A stretch of DNA of 64,000 nucleotides, from NCBI GenBank assembly GCA_963731585.1, contig CAVSWC010000011.1:186001-250000 (forward strand), read 5' to 3'. The notes beneath the pieces were generated by a model. The model saw only the letters and a list, made by a program, of their open reading frames with translations. It searched no databases and had not been told where the DNA came from. Source of the DNA: CANKHA01 sp963731585 (GTDB taxonomy: Bacteria > Pseudomonadota > Alphaproteobacteria > Rhizobiales > Xanthobacteraceae). Both the position numbers and the translations under genes were made by a program. Positions 35,200 through 44,944 of the stretch are shown here, in pieces; the stretch's first letter is position 1; every line of letters begins with the position of its first letter.

Positions 35200-37527
35200 A
35201 TGGCGCGGTCAGGTTCCGAGCTCCCGATAGCCAAGGCCGGTGTGCTGCACCCGCCGCCGGGCGAGCATGCTCCGGTCCGGGCCCGGCAGGGGACGGAAGG
35301 CAACCCGCGCCGCAAGCCCTCCCAGATGCGGCAGTATGACCTGATCGAGCGTGTCCGCCGCTACAACCCCAATACCGACGAGGCGCTGCTTAACCGCGCT
35401 TATGTCTATGCGATGAAGGCCCATGGGGAGCAAACGCGCGCCTCCGGCGACCCCTATTTTTCGCATCCCCTCGAAGTCGCCGCGATCGTGACGGATCTGA
35501 AGCTCGACGATGCCACCATCGCCGCGGCGCTTCTCCACGATACCATCGAGGATACCGAGACCACGCGCGCGGAAATCGATTCGTTGTTTGGTCACGACAT
35601 TGGGGTGCTGGTCGACGGACTGACCAAGCTGAAGAAACTCGATCTTGTCACCAAGGAAGCCAAGCAGGCGGAGAACCTGCGCAAGCTGCTGCTCGCGATC
35701 GCCGATGACGTGCGCGTGCTGCTGGTGAAGCTCGCCGACCGGCTGCACAACATGCGCACGATCGAGCACATGGCGCCTGAGGCGCGCCAGCGCATCGCCG
35801 AGGAGACGCTCGACATCTACGCCCCGCTCGCTGGACGCATGGGCATGCATGAGATGCGCGAAGAGCTGGAAGACCTGTCGTTTCGGGAAATCAATCCCGA
35901 GGCCTATCATGTCGTCACGGAACGCCTGCTCGCGCTTGCCGACCGCGATAAGGGCTTGATCAGCGAGATCGAAGAACAACTTGCCAGGAAGCTTGCCGAA
36001 CGCGGCTTGCTGCGTGCCAAGGCACACGGGCGGCGAAAGCGCGCCTATTCGATCTGGGGCAAGATGGAGCGCAAGTCGGTCGGATTCGAGCAGCTTTCCG
36101 ATATCTACGGTTTCCGCATCGTCCTTAAAACGGTGCACGAGTGCTATCAAGCGCTCGGTATCGTCCATACGACTTGGCCGGTGGTGCCGGGGCGCTTTAA
36201 GGATTATATCTCGACGCCGAAGCAGAACGATTATCGCTCGATTCACACGACGGTGGTCGGCCCGGGAAAGCAGCGGGTTGAATTGCAGATCCGCACGCGC
36301 GAAATGGATCAGATCGCAGAATACGGCATCGCCGCGCATGCGCTCTACAAGGACAGCGAAGGCTCTCCGACCGAGATGCTATCGCGGGAATCGAGCGCTT
36401 ATGCGTGGCTGCGCCGCACGATCGAGCTTCTGGCCGAAGGCTCAAATCCCGAGGAATTTCTCGAACACACCAAGCTCGAGCTGTTTCATGACCAGGTCTT
36501 CTGCTTCACGCCGAAGGGCAAGCTGATCGCGCTGCCGCGCGGCGGCACGCCGATCGATTTCGCCTACGCGGTACACACCGACGTTGGCAACATGGCCGTG
36601 GGCTGCAAGATCAACGGTCAGATCTCGCCTCTCGCCTCGCAACTCAACAACGGCGATGAGGTGGAGATTATCACCTCGAAAGCGCAGGTGGCGCCGCCGG
36701 CAGCCTGGGAATCCATTGTGGTCACCGGCAAGGCGCGCGCGGCGATCCGGCGGGCGACGCGCGTGGCCATACGGGCACAATATGCCGGGCTCGGACGGCG
36801 CATCGTGGAGCGGCTGTTCCAGCGCGTGAAGATCGAATATTCCGACGACAAGTTGCGCGGCGCGCTGCCGCGCTTGGCACGCGCCTCGATCGACGATGTG
36901 ATGGCGGCGGTTGGCCGCGGCGAGATGAAAGCAGCAGATGTCGCCCGCGCGATGCATCCGGACTACAAGGAGGAACGCGCAGCGGCACGGGCCGCCCCGC
37001 CGGCCAAATCTGAAAGCGGCTGGTTCGGGCTGAAACGCGCGAAGTCGCTGAAGTTCAAGCTGCCAAGCGAGGGCACCCCGCTGCCTATCCGCGGCATCAA
37101 CAGCGACTTGCCGGTGCGTTTTGCCGCCAATGGCGGCGCGGTGCCGGGCGACCGGATCGTCGGAATTCTCACGCCAGGGCAGGGGATCACGATCTACCCG
37201 ATCCATTCGCCGGCCCTAAAGGATTTCGAGGAAGCCCCCGAACGCTGGCTTGACGTGCAATGGGACATGGACGCCGAAAGCCCACGGCGCTTTCCCGCGC
37301 GTCTGCAGGTGCAATCGGTAAACGAGCCCGGCACGCTGGCGCAGATCACCCAGATCATCGCCGATCACGACGGCAACATCGATAACATCCACATGGCCCG
37401 CCGTTCGCCCGATTTCACCGAACTCACCATCGATCTCGAGGTCTATGACCTCAAGCATCTCACTTCGATCATCGGGCAGTTACGGGGCAAGTCGGTGGTG
37501 GCCAAGGCCGAGCGGGTGAATGGGTGA
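35200..37527 (+). CDS. rsh: Bifunctional (p)ppGpp synthetase/hydrolase (RelA/SpoT family)
   Basis: About 775 residues in the order HD-synthetase-TGS-ACT. LLHDTIEDT is the HDxxED hydrolase motif. The synthetase shows SIWGKMERKSVGFEQLSDI, GRFKDYISTPKQNDYRSIHT and VELQIRT. TGS begins near FTPKGKLIALPRGGTPIDFAYAVH and the ACT domain near RFPARLQVQSVNEPGTLAQI. Both activities look intact, so this is the single Rsh enzyme of this group. ATG 35200 (MARSGSEL) is chosen because AGGAAC precedes it; ATG 35326 (MRQYDL) is the other candidate. pdxJ follows three bases after the stop. Confidence 0.95.
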   Translation: MARSGSELPIAKAGVLHPPPGEHAPVRARQGTEGNPRRKPSQMRQYDLIERVRRYNPNTDEALLNRAYVYAMKAHGEQTRASGDPYFSHPLEVAAIVTDLKLDDATIAAALLHDTIEDTETTRAEIDSLFGHDIGVLVDGLTKLKKLDLVTKEAKQAENLRKLLLAIADDVRVLLVKLADRLHNMRTIEHMAPEARQRIAEETLDIYAPLAGRMGMHEMREELEDLSFREINPEAYHVVTERLLALADRDKGLISEIEEQLARKLAERGLLRAKAHGRRKRAYSIWGKMERKSVGFEQLSDIYGFRIVLKTVHECYQALGIVHTTWPVVPGRFKDYISTPKQNDYRSIHTTVVGPGKQRVELQIRTREMDQIAEYGIAAHALYKDSEGSPTEMLSRESSAYAWLRRTIELLAEGSNPEEFLEHTKLELFHDQVFCFTPKGKLIALPRGGTPIDFAYAVHTDVGNMAVGCKINGQISPLASQLNNGDEVEIITSKAQVAPPAAWESIVVTGKARAAIRRATRVAIRAQYAGLGRRIVERLFQRVKIEYSDDKLRGALPRLARASIDDVMAAVGRGEMKAADVARAMHPDYKEERAAARAAPPAKSESGWFGLKRAKSLKFKLPSEGTPLPIRGINSDLPVRFAANGGAVPGDRIVGILTPGQGITIYPIHSPALKDFEEAPERWLDVQWDMDAESPRRFPARLQVQSVNEPGTLAQITQIIADHDGNIDNIHMARRSPDFTELTIDLEVYDLKHLTSIIGQLRGKSVVAKAERVNG

Positions 37528-37530
37528 CCC

Positions 37531-38295
37531 TTGGCGAAAGCTCCGCAGCTCCGTCTCGGCGTGAACATCGACCACGTCGCCACTATCCGCAACGCGCGCG
37601 GTGGCCGGCATCCGGATCCAGTGCGCGCGGCCAAGCTTGCGATTAAGGCAGGCGCTGACGGCATCACCGCCCATCTGCGCGAAGACCGGCGACACATCCT
37701 GGATGACGACATTGCGCGGTTGAAGGCGGAAATTTCCAAGCCATTGAATTTCGAAATGGCTGCTACAGCAGAGATGGTGGGCATCGCGCTGCAGATACGG
37801 CCGCATGCTGCCTGCCTGGTACCGGAAAAGCGCAGCGAGCGCACGACCGAAGGCGGTCTCGACGTCACCGGCCAGCAAAAAATGCTGGCGCCGGTCGTGG
37901 AAAAACTCGGCGGCGCCGGCATCCGCGTCTCCTTGTTTATTGCGCCCGAGCCGCGGCAGATCGAGGCGGCCGCACGCCTGCGCGCCCCGGTGATAGAGAT
38001 TCATGTCGGTTCCTGGTGCGAGGCGCTGATGCAGGGCCACGCTGAGGCGGCCGAAGCGGAGTGGACACGCATTCGGGAGGGCGCGCGGTTGGCGAGAAGC
38101 CTCGGGCTGGAGGTCCATGCCGGTCACGGGTTGGATTATGCCAGTGCGCAGACCATTGCGGTTCTACCGGAAATCGTGGAGCTCAATATCGGCCATTTTC
38201 TTATCGGCGAGGCGGTGTTCGACAGCCTTGCCGCGGCGGTGAAATTGATGCGCGCCGCCATGGATCGCGGACGCGCGAAGGCAGGCAGCGCATGA
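37531..38295 (+). CDS. pdxJ: Pyridoxine 5'-phosphate synthase PdxJ
   Basis: Closes the ring from 3-amino-2-oxopropyl phosphate and deoxyxylulose 5-phosphate in the DXP-dependent vitamin B6 pathway. A 254-residue TIM barrel starting LRLGVNIDHVATIRNARGG with ERRHI-like EDRRHILDDDI and VTGQQKMLAP. The conserved start lies near 37531 and only a TTG is available, so a TTG start is called. The stop overlaps acpS as ATGA. Confidence 0.94.
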   Translation: MAKAPQLRLGVNIDHVATIRNARGGRHPDPVRAAKLAIKAGADGITAHLREDRRHILDDDIARLKAEISKPLNFEMAATAEMVGIALQIRPHAACLVPEKRSERTTEGGLDVTGQQKMLAPVVEKLGGAGIRVSLFIAPEPRQIEAAARLRAPVIEIHVGSWCEALMQGHAEAAEAEWTRIREGARLARSLGLEVHAGHGLDYASAQTIAVLPEIVELNIGHFLIGEAVFDSLAAAVKLMRAAMDRGRAKAGSA

Positions 38296-38696
38296 TTCTC
38301 GGCATTGGCTCGGACATAATTGACATCCGGCGGATCGAGCAGACCATCGCGCGCCACGGCGACCGATTTCTCGACCGCATCTTCACCGAAGTTGAGCGGG
38401 CGAAAGCCGAGCGCCGCAAGAATCGGATTGACACCTATGCCAAGCGCTTCGCGGCCAAGGAGGCCTGCGCCAAGGCCCTAGGCACCGGGCTGCGCGCCGG
38501 CGTCTTCTGGCGCGACATGGGAGTGGTGAATTTGCCGTCGGGCCGGCCGACCATGCTGCTGACCGGCGGCGCGCTGGCGCGTCTCAGCGCAATCACCCCG
38601 GCCGGCTATGAGGCGCGCATCGATGTGACGATCACCGACGAATATCCCACCGCACAGGCCTTTGTGATCATTTCCGCGGAGTCCGCCAAGGGCTGA
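38292..38696 (+). CDS. acpS: Holo-[acyl-carrier-protein] synthase
   Basis: A 134-residue AcpS. It transfers 4'-phosphopantetheine from CoA to acyl carrier protein. ILGIGSDIIDIRRIEQ carries the metal-binding Asp, and FAAKEACAKALGTG is the second motif. Translationally coupled to pdxJ. lepB follows after 140 bp. Confidence 0.95.
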   Translation: MILGIGSDIIDIRRIEQTIARHGDRFLDRIFTEVERAKAERRKNRIDTYAKRFAAKEACAKALGTGLRAGVFWRDMGVVNLPSGRPTMLLTGGALARLSAITPAGYEARIDVTITDEYPTAQAFVIISAESAKG

Positions 38697-38836
38697 AAAA
38701 GGTCTAACAAAGGTCTCTATCTAGCTAGATACACAAGAAAAAAAGCCTCGACATGGGCGGCTTTACGTTTCGTTGCACGGCTTCCGGCCAACGGCTACAA
38801 GGGCCCGGGTTTCGCGAATAAAAGGACGAAAGGCGG

Positions 38837-39583
38837 ATGAGCGTGACGACCGCAAAACGCAAGGAAGGTGGCATCGCCGAAACGGTGCGGGTGATCATTC
38901 ACGCCCTCCTCATCGCGCTGGTGATCCGCACTTTCCTGTTCCAGCCTTTCAACATTCCTTCCGGGTCCATGAAAGAGACGCTGCTGGTTGGCGACTATCT
39001 CTTCGTCTCGAAGTTCAGCTATGGCTACAGCCATTATTCGTTGCCGTTTTCGCCGCCGCTATTCCGCGGCCGCATCTGGTCATCCGATCTGAACCGTGGC
39101 GACGTGGTGGTATTCCGTCTGCCGAAGGATGACGCCACCGATTACATCAAGCGCGTGATCGGGCTTCCCGGCGACCGCATCCAAGTCGTTCAGGGCTTGC
39201 TGAACATCAATGGCCAGCCGGTAAAGCGCGAACGGATGGGCGATTATCTCGACACCGAGGACGGCTCCGCGACGCGCTCGAAGCGCTGGCGCGAAACGCT
39301 GCCGAACGGCGTGACCTATACGACGCTCGACCTTTTGGACTCCGGTTACAGCGACAATACCGAGGTGTTTGTTGTGCCGCCCGGCCATTACTTCATGATG
39401 GGCGATAATCGCGACAATTCCACCGACAGCCGCTTCCCACAGGTTGGCTATGTGCCGTTTGAGAACATCGTCGGCCGTGCGCAGATTATTTTCTTCTCCA
39501 TCGGCGAAGGTGAGCGCGCCTGGCAGGTCTGGCGCTGGCCCTGGGCGGTGCGCTGGAACCGGCTGTTCACGCTGGTCAGATGA
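38837..39583 (+). CDS. lepB: Signal peptidase I
   Basis: A 248-residue membrane peptidase that cleaves Sec and Tat signal peptides. The single N-terminal anchor (VIIHALLIALVIRTFLF) is followed by the catalytic Ser in PSGSMKETLLVGDY and the Lys in YIKRVIGLPGD, and by HYFMMGDNRDNSTDSRFPQVGYVP. It ends 4 bp inside rnc. This lepB-rnc-era order is conserved in alphaproteobacteria. Confidence 0.96.
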   Translation: MSVTTAKRKEGGIAETVRVIIHALLIALVIRTFLFQPFNIPSGSMKETLLVGDYLFVSKFSYGYSHYSLPFSPPLFRGRIWSSDLNRGDVVVFRLPKDDATDYIKRVIGLPGDRIQVVQGLLNINGQPVKRERMGDYLDTEDGSATRSKRWRETLPNGVTYTTLDLLDSGYSDNTEVFVVPPGHYFMMGDNRDNSTDSRFPQVGYVPFENIVGRAQIIFFSIGEGERAWQVWRWPWAVRWNRLFTLVR

Positions 39584-40374
39584 AGCGCAAGAAAGAGAGC
39601 GCTTCCGCCGCGCCGGGCGGCACGTCCACAGCTTCCGGTCCGGCTCCGGCCGCGGCGCCGCGCAAGCGCCGGCGCAAGGGTACGGGGGCGCTGGAAGACC
39701 GCATCGGCTACCGTTTCGAGGACGCCGATCTTCTGGATTGCGCGCTGACCCATATCTCCGCGTTGACTGGTCCGCGCAATCGGGTGGGCAGCTACCAGCG
39801 CCTTGAATTTTTGGGTGACCACGTGCTCGGCCTCGTGGTCTCCGACATGCTGTTCCGGCATTTTCCCAAGGCGAACGAAGGCGAGCTGTCGCGGCGGCTG
39901 GCCGACCTCGTCCGCAAGGAAACCTGCGCCGAGATGGCCCGCGAACTCGATCTCGGCGCCATCATCCGGATCGGCTTTTCGGATGCCGGATCGGGCGGGC
40001 GTTCGCGCGATGCCATCCTGGCGGATGTCTGCGAGTCGCTGATCGGCGCTGTCTTCCTCGACGGCGGCTATCCGGCGGCCGCGGCGCTCGTGGAAAAGTT
40101 CTGGAACGAGCGCATGCGCACGCCGGTGCGGCCGCTGCGCGATCCGAAGACCACGTTGCAGGAATGGGCGCAAGGACGCGGCCTTCCTACTCCGACCTAC
40201 CGCGAAATCGGACGCTCGGGTCCGCACCACAGTCCGGAATTCCGCATTGCGGTCGAACTTCCCCAGCTTCCACCGGCGGAAGGCATCGGCCGCTCCAAGC
40301 GCGCCGCGGAGCAGGCTGCCGCCCAAGCGCTTTTGCAGCGCGAGGGCGTGACGGCAGACCTTGGCAATGGCTGA
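39580..40374 (+). CDS. rnc: Ribonuclease III
   Basis: A 264-residue RNase III. The N-terminal 35 residues are a Lys/Arg/Pro/Ala-rich extension. The signature appears as YQRLEFLGDHVLGLVVSDMLF, and ADVCESLIGAVFLDGGY holds the second catalytic acid pair. A double-stranded-RNA-binding domain fills the C-terminus (TLQEWAQGRGLPTPTY, SKRAAEQAAAQALL). It processes rRNA and other duplex RNA. Overlaps lepB and era. Confidence 0.95.
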   Translation: MKRKKESASAAPGGTSTASGPAPAAAPRKRRRKGTGALEDRIGYRFEDADLLDCALTHISALTGPRNRVGSYQRLEFLGDHVLGLVVSDMLFRHFPKANEGELSRRLADLVRKETCAEMARELDLGAIIRIGFSDAGSGGRSRDAILADVCESLIGAVFLDGGYPAAAALVEKFWNERMRTPVRPLRDPKTTLQEWAQGRGLPTPTYREIGRSGPHHSPEFRIAVELPQLPPAEGIGRSKRAAEQAAAQALLQREGVTADLGNG

Positions 40375-41281
40375 CCATCCCACCGGAGACACGCGTGCCG
40401 GATTCGTCGCCCTGATCGGCGCGCCCAACGCGGGCAAGTCGACGCTGCTCAATACGCTCGTTGGCTCCAAGGTGACCATCGTCTCGCACAAGGTGCAGAC
40501 CACGCGCGCGCTGGTGCGCGGCATCGCGGTTGAAGGCAGTGCCCAGCTCATTTTCGTTGACACGCCCGGCATCTTCGCGCCCAAGCGCCGGCTGGACCGC
40601 GCGATGGTTACCAGCGCCTGGAGCGGCGCGCATGACGCCGATGTGGTCGCCGTGCTGATCGACGCGCGCAGGGGACTCGAGGAGGAAGCCGAGGTCATCC
40701 TGACAGGCCTTGCGGTGGTGCGGCAGCCAAAACTGCTGCTGCTGAACAAGATCGACTTGGTGGAGCGGGAGAAATTGTTGGCGTTAGCCAAGGCTGCCAA
40801 CGACCGGGTGCCGTTCGCCGCCACGTTCATGATCTCTGCGCTCTCCGGCGACGGCGTCAGCGATGCAAAACGCTGGCTGGCGGAAAAGATGCCGCCGGGA
40901 CCGTGGCTTTATCCGCCCGACCAGATGTCGGATGCGCCCTTGCGGCAGCTCGCCGCCGAGGTCACGCGCGAAAAGCTCTTCCACCGGCTGCACCAGGAAC
41001 TTCCTTACCAGTCGACGGTGGAGACCGAGAGCTGGAAAGAGCTGCGGGACGGCTCGGTGCGGATCGAGCAGACGATCTATGTGGAGCGGGAAAGCCAGCG
41101 CAAGATCGTGCTCGGCAAAGGTGGCGCCGCCATCAAGGCGATCGGCGCCGCCGCGCGCAAGGAGATTGCCGAGATCGCCGAAAAGCCGGTGCACCTCTTC
41201 CTGTTTGTGAAAGTGCGGGCGGGCTGGGGCGACGATCCCGAACGCTACCGGGGCATGGGACTGGAATTCCCGAAGGAGTAG
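40367..41281 (+). CDS. era: GTPase Era
   Basis: A 304-residue GTPase needed for 30S ribosome maturation. The G domain has GAPNAGKST (Walker A), DTPGIF and LNKIDLV; the KH domain near the C-terminus includes KIVLGKGGAAIKAIGAAARKE. ATG 40367 is called rather than TTG 40361. It overlaps rnc by 8 bp, and recO starts 9 bp after its stop. Confidence 0.96.
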   Translation: MADHPTGDTRAGFVALIGAPNAGKSTLLNTLVGSKVTIVSHKVQTTRALVRGIAVEGSAQLIFVDTPGIFAPKRRLDRAMVTSAWSGAHDADVVAVLIDARRGLEEEAEVILTGLAVVRQPKLLLLNKIDLVEREKLLALAKAANDRVPFAATFMISALSGDGVSDAKRWLAEKMPPGPWLYPPDQMSDAPLRQLAAEVTREKLFHRLHQELPYQSTVETESWKELRDGSVRIEQTIYVERESQRKIVLGKGGAAIKAIGAAARKEIAEIAEKPVHLFLFVKVRAGWGDDPERYRGMGLEFPKE

Positions 41282-41290
41282 GCTGCGCTC

Positions 41291-42029
41291 ATGCAATGGG
41301 CCGATGACGGTATTGTGCTCGGCGTCAAACGCCACGGCGAGGCGAGCGCTATCGTCGAGCTGATGACGCGCGAGCACGGGCGACATCTCGGTCTGGTGCG
41401 CGGGGGCACCGGCTCGCGCATGCGCCCGATCCTGCAGCCCGGCAACAGCGTGGCGGCGACCTGGCGGGCCCGGCTGCACGAGCATCTGGGCAATTACACG
41501 CTGGAAGGCACGCGGCTGCGCTCCTCGCTTTTCCTGGGCGCCTCGCATGGCGTTTATGGCCTGACGCATCTGGCCGCGCTGACGCGGCTCTTGCCGGAGC
41601 GCGATCCGCATCGTGACGTCTATGAGGTGCTGGAGGCCATTCTGGAGCAGCTGGACGACGTCGCGGCAGGCGGGACCGCTGGTCGCGCGCTTCGAGCTCA
41701 TGCTGCTGGCTGAGCTCGGCTTCGGCCTCGATCTTTCGCAATGCGCGGCGACCGGCGGCACTGCCGATCTGGCCTATGTCTCGCCGAAATCGGGCAGGGC
41801 GGTGTCACGCGATGCCGGACAGCCCTGGCAGGACAGGTTGATGCGCCTGCCGGCTTTCCTCACCGCGCAGGATGAAGAAAAGCCATCGGCGACGGATGTC
41901 GCCAATGGCTTCGAAATCACGGGCTTCTTTCTTGCCCGGCATTTGTTTGAACCGCGCGGCCTCGAGATGCCGGAAGCGCGGCGACAATTCATCGCCGCGA
42001 TCCTGCGCGCTCTTCCGAGCGCCGCCTAA
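41291..42029 (+). CDS. recO: DNA repair protein RecO (frameshifted)
   Basis: RecF-pathway mediator that helps load RecA on SSB-coated single-stranded DNA. About 245 residues when joined: an OB-fold start (MQWADDGIVLGVKRHGEASAIVELM) and a helical half with FELMLLAELGFGLDL. The frame breaks at 41672-41674, where GGG should be GG (ending DDVAAGG and continuing PLVARFEL). The four Cys zinc motif seen in some RecO is not evident, as is usual for this group. Confidence 0.93.
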
Positions 42030-42113
42030 CGGCTTAGAGCGCCTGCGCGGCCGAAGTGGCTCGCCAATGCTTGGCAAGCTTAACCGGGGCTACTCCGTTC
42101 CTCGCCGGCGCTA

Positions 42114-42503
42114 CTAGCGCCGGCCGCGGTGGTGGCCGCCGCCGTGATGGCGGTGGTGATGGCCACCACGGTGGATGACGGTACGATGACCGCCCCAGCC
42201 GTAACCGAGCCCGATTCCAACGGTCGGCCCGTAGCCGTAATAGCCGCCGTAATACGGATAGCCGCCGTAACCGTAATACGGATAGCCGCCGCTATAAACC
42301 ACCCGGCGGTGCGCCTGGCACACCAGCCTGCCACTCCGCGAGCGGTAACAGCGATGCCGGATCGGCTCCGCGAGGTTTACGCCTTCGGTGGCGAGCCGCA
42401 TGCCCGCCGGAGCCGTCAGTGTCATTGCGTTGGCGCCGCTCGCCAGGAAAGCTCCTGCCGACAAGATCGTCGCTGCCGCTGCTGCAACAAGGGTTTTGCG
42501 CAT
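42114..42503 (-). CDS. Exported Gly/Tyr/His-rich protein
   Basis: A 129-residue protein. A signal peptide (LVAAAAATILSAGAFLASGANA) is followed by a 30-residue segment with two Cys (HRCYRSRSGRLVCQ, perhaps one disulfide) and a low-complexity tail of Gly-Tyr-Pro repeats ending in a His/Arg cluster (HHHRHHGGGHHRGRR). Such small proteins are common in Bradyrhizobiaceae-like genomes and their function is unknown; the His cluster could bind metal. Divergent from parC. Confidence 0.75.
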   Translation of the reverse strand: MRKTLVAAAAATILSAGAFLASGANAMTLTAPAGMRLATEGVNLAEPIRHRCYRSRSGRLVCQAHRRVVYSGGYPYYGYGGYPYYGGYYGYGPTVGIGLGYGWGGHRTVIHRGGHHHRHHGGGHHRGRR

Positions 42504-42657
42504 TGTTCTCTCTCCTTGGTTCGGCTCATCCGAACCCGCATGAAAGTCGTCGCCGTAACTATTAATGGCGAAGACCGGAAGTCAGTTCCCTAATCTAGCA
42601 CTTTTGAGCCTGAACGCGTCCCGATAGGGCTGTTCATCGCTTGTTCAGTTAACGCCT

Positions 42658-42671
42658 CTGGGTTAACCCAG
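42658..42671. promoter_or_regulatory. Perfect 14-bp palindrome before parC
   Basis: CTGGGTTAACCCAG ends six bases before the parC start codon. It could be an operator, or an mRNA hairpin at the ribosome site. A second GTTAAC lies 14 bp to the left. Confidence 0.45.
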
Positions 42672-42677
42672 CCTCTT

Positions 42678-44936
42678 ATGGGCAGAAGATCGATTCCCCC
42701 CGAGCACAATGACGTCCAGGAGATTGCGCTACGCGAGGCGCTGGAGGAGCGCTATCTCGCCTACGCGCTGTCCACCATCATGCATCGCGCGTTGCCGGAC
42801 GCCCGCGATGGGCTGAAACCGGTACACCGGCGCTTGCTGTTCGCCATGCGGCAATTGCGGCTCGACCCCGGCGCGGCGTTCAAGAAATGCGCGCGCGTCG
42901 TCGGCGACGTCATCGGCAAATTTCATCCGCACGGCGATCAGGCTGTTTACGACGCGCTGGTTAGGCTGGCGCAGGAATTCGCACAGCGCTATCCGCTGGT
43001 CGACGGCCAGGGCAATTTCGGCAATATCGACGGCGATAACCCCGCCGCGATGCGTTACACCGAGGCGCGCCTGACGGAAGTCGCGCGGCTGTTGATCGAC
43101 GGCATCGACGAGAATGCCGTGGATTTCCGTCCGACCTATGACGGCGGCGACGAAGAGCCGGTGGTGCTGCCGGCGGCCTTTCCCAATCTGCTCGCTAATG
43201 GCTCGCAGGGTATTGCCGTCGGCATGGCGACCGCGATCCCGCCGCATAACGCGGCCGAGCTGTGCGACGCGGCGCTGCATCTGGTCGATAACCCGAATAC
43301 CCGCAGCCGCACGCTTCTGAAATACGTGCCGGGTCCGGACTTCCCGACCGGCGGGGTGATCGTCGATCCACGCGAAGTCATCGCCGAAGCCTATGCAACC
43401 GGCCGCGGCTCGTTCCGCGTGCGCGCGCGCTGGAATCAGGAAGACGCCGGTCGCGGCACCTATGTGGTCGTGATCACCGAAATCCCCTGGCTGGTGCAGA
43501 AATCGCGCCTGGTGGAGAAGATCGCCGAGCTGCTCAATGCCAAGAAGCTTCCGCTGGTGGCCGACGTGCGTGACGAGTCGACGGAGGACGTCCGGCTGAT
43601 CATCGAGCCGCGCTCGCGCACGGTCGATCCCGCGCTGCTGATGGAAAGCCTGTTCAAGCTGACGGAACTGGAAAGCCGTGTTCCGCTCAATATGAACGTG
43701 CTGTCCAAGGGCCGCGTGCCGAAGGTCATGGGCTTGGCGGAGGTGCTGCGCGAGTGGCTCGATCACCGTCGCGAGGTCTTGCAGCGGCGTTCACGCCATC
43801 GCCAAGACGCCATCGAGCATCGGCTGGAAGTGCTGGGCGGCTACCTCATCGCCTATCTGAACCTCGACAAGGTGATCAAGATCATCCGCAATGAGGATGA
43901 GCCCAAGCCGGTCTTGATCAAGAGCTTCAAGCTCACCGACGTGCAGGCTGAGGCGATTCTCAACATGCGGCTGCGCAATCTGCGCAAACTCGAGGAGATA
44001 GAGATCCGCGCCGAGGACAAGGCGTTGCGCACGGAAAAGAAAGAACTGCAAAAGGTGCTCGGCTCAGAATCCGAGCAGTGGAAGCTTATCGCCGGCCAGA
44101 TCAAGGAAGTGCGTGCCGCCTTTGGGCCGAAGACAGCGCTTGGCAAGCGCCGCACGCAATTCGCCGAGGCACCCGAGCACGACCTTGCCGCGATCGAGGA
44201 GGCGCTGGTCGAACGCGAGCCGATCACCGTCGTGGTCTCGGAAAAGGGCTGGATTCGTGCATTGCGCGGTCATGTGGCCGATCTCTCAGGCGTTGCGTTC
44301 AAGGCGGATGACGCGCTGAAATTCGCCTTCCCGGCGGAAACCACGTCCAAGTGTCTGGTGTTCGCGACCAACGGCCGTTTTTACACGCTTGACGCGGCCA
44401 AGCTGCCGGGCGGGCGCGGCCATGGCGAGCCGGTCCGGTTGTTTATCGATCTGGAGCAGGAAAGCGATCTGATCTCGGTCGAGCCATTCAAGGGCGGCCG
44501 CAAATTTCTGGTCGCGGCCCATGACGGGCGCGGCTTCATCGTTCCCGAAGACGAGTGCCTGGCCAATACCCGCAAGGGCAAGCAGATACTCAATGTCAAA
44601 ATGCCGAACGAGGCGCGCGCGCTGACACCGATCGAGGGCGAGCTGGTGGCCATTGTCGGCGAGAACCGAAAAACTGTGATCTTTCCGCTGGATCAAGTGC
44701 CGGAGATGACGCGTGGCCGCGGCGTGCGGCTGCAGCGTTACAAGGACGGCGGGTTGTCGGACGTGAAGACCTTCAAGGCCGGCGAGGGGCTGACCTGGAT
44801 AGACAGCGCGGGAAGGAGCTTCACGCTCACGCTGAAGGAATTGGCCGACTGGCGCGGCAACCGCGCCGATGCCGGACGGCTGGCGCCGAAAGGTTTCCCC
44901 AAGAGCAACAAGTTCGGCCGCGCGCCAGGCGGCTAA
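42678..44936 (+). CDS. parC: DNA topoisomerase IV subunit A
   Basis: A 752-residue type IIA topoisomerase subunit that decatenates daughter chromosomes. IALREALEERYLAYALSTIMHRALPDARDGLKPVHRR is the N-terminal breakage region (quinolone-resistance region), with the DNA-linked Tyr in AAMRYTEARLT. The C-terminal domain is a beta-pinwheel with KGWIRALRGH and RGRGVRLQRYKDGG. It is shorter than GyrA, which fits ParC. Convergent with the ZIP transporter gene eight bases away. Confidence 0.94.
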   Translation: MGRRSIPPEHNDVQEIALREALEERYLAYALSTIMHRALPDARDGLKPVHRRLLFAMRQLRLDPGAAFKKCARVVGDVIGKFHPHGDQAVYDALVRLAQEFAQRYPLVDGQGNFGNIDGDNPAAMRYTEARLTEVARLLIDGIDENAVDFRPTYDGGDEEPVVLPAAFPNLLANGSQGIAVGMATAIPPHNAAELCDAALHLVDNPNTRSRTLLKYVPGPDFPTGGVIVDPREVIAEAYATGRGSFRVRARWNQEDAGRGTYVVVITEIPWLVQKSRLVEKIAELLNAKKLPLVADVRDESTEDVRLIIEPRSRTVDPALLMESLFKLTELESRVPLNMNVLSKGRVPKVMGLAEVLREWLDHRREVLQRRSRHRQDAIEHRLEVLGGYLIAYLNLDKVIKIIRNEDEPKPVLIKSFKLTDVQAEAILNMRLRNLRKLEEIEIRAEDKALRTEKKELQKVLGSESEQWKLIAGQIKEVRAAFGPKTALGKRRTQFAEAPEHDLAAIEEALVEREPITVVVSEKGWIRALRGHVADLSGVAFKADDALKFAFPAETTSKCLVFATNGRFYTLDAAKLPGGRGHGEPVRLFIDLEQESDLISVEPFKGGRKFLVAAHDGRGFIVPEDECLANTRKGKQILNVKMPNEARALTPIEGELVAIVGENRKTVIFPLDQVPEMTRGRGVRLQRYKDGGLSDVKTFKAGEGLTWIDSAGRSFTLTLKELADWRGNRADAGRLAPKGFPKSNKFGRAPGG

Positions 44937-44944
44937 GGCGCGGG

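Noticed and set aside
38716..38733. TATCTAGCTAGATA palindrome as the acpS terminator
   Set aside because: Perfect palindrome but AT-rich with no T-run after it; too weak to call.
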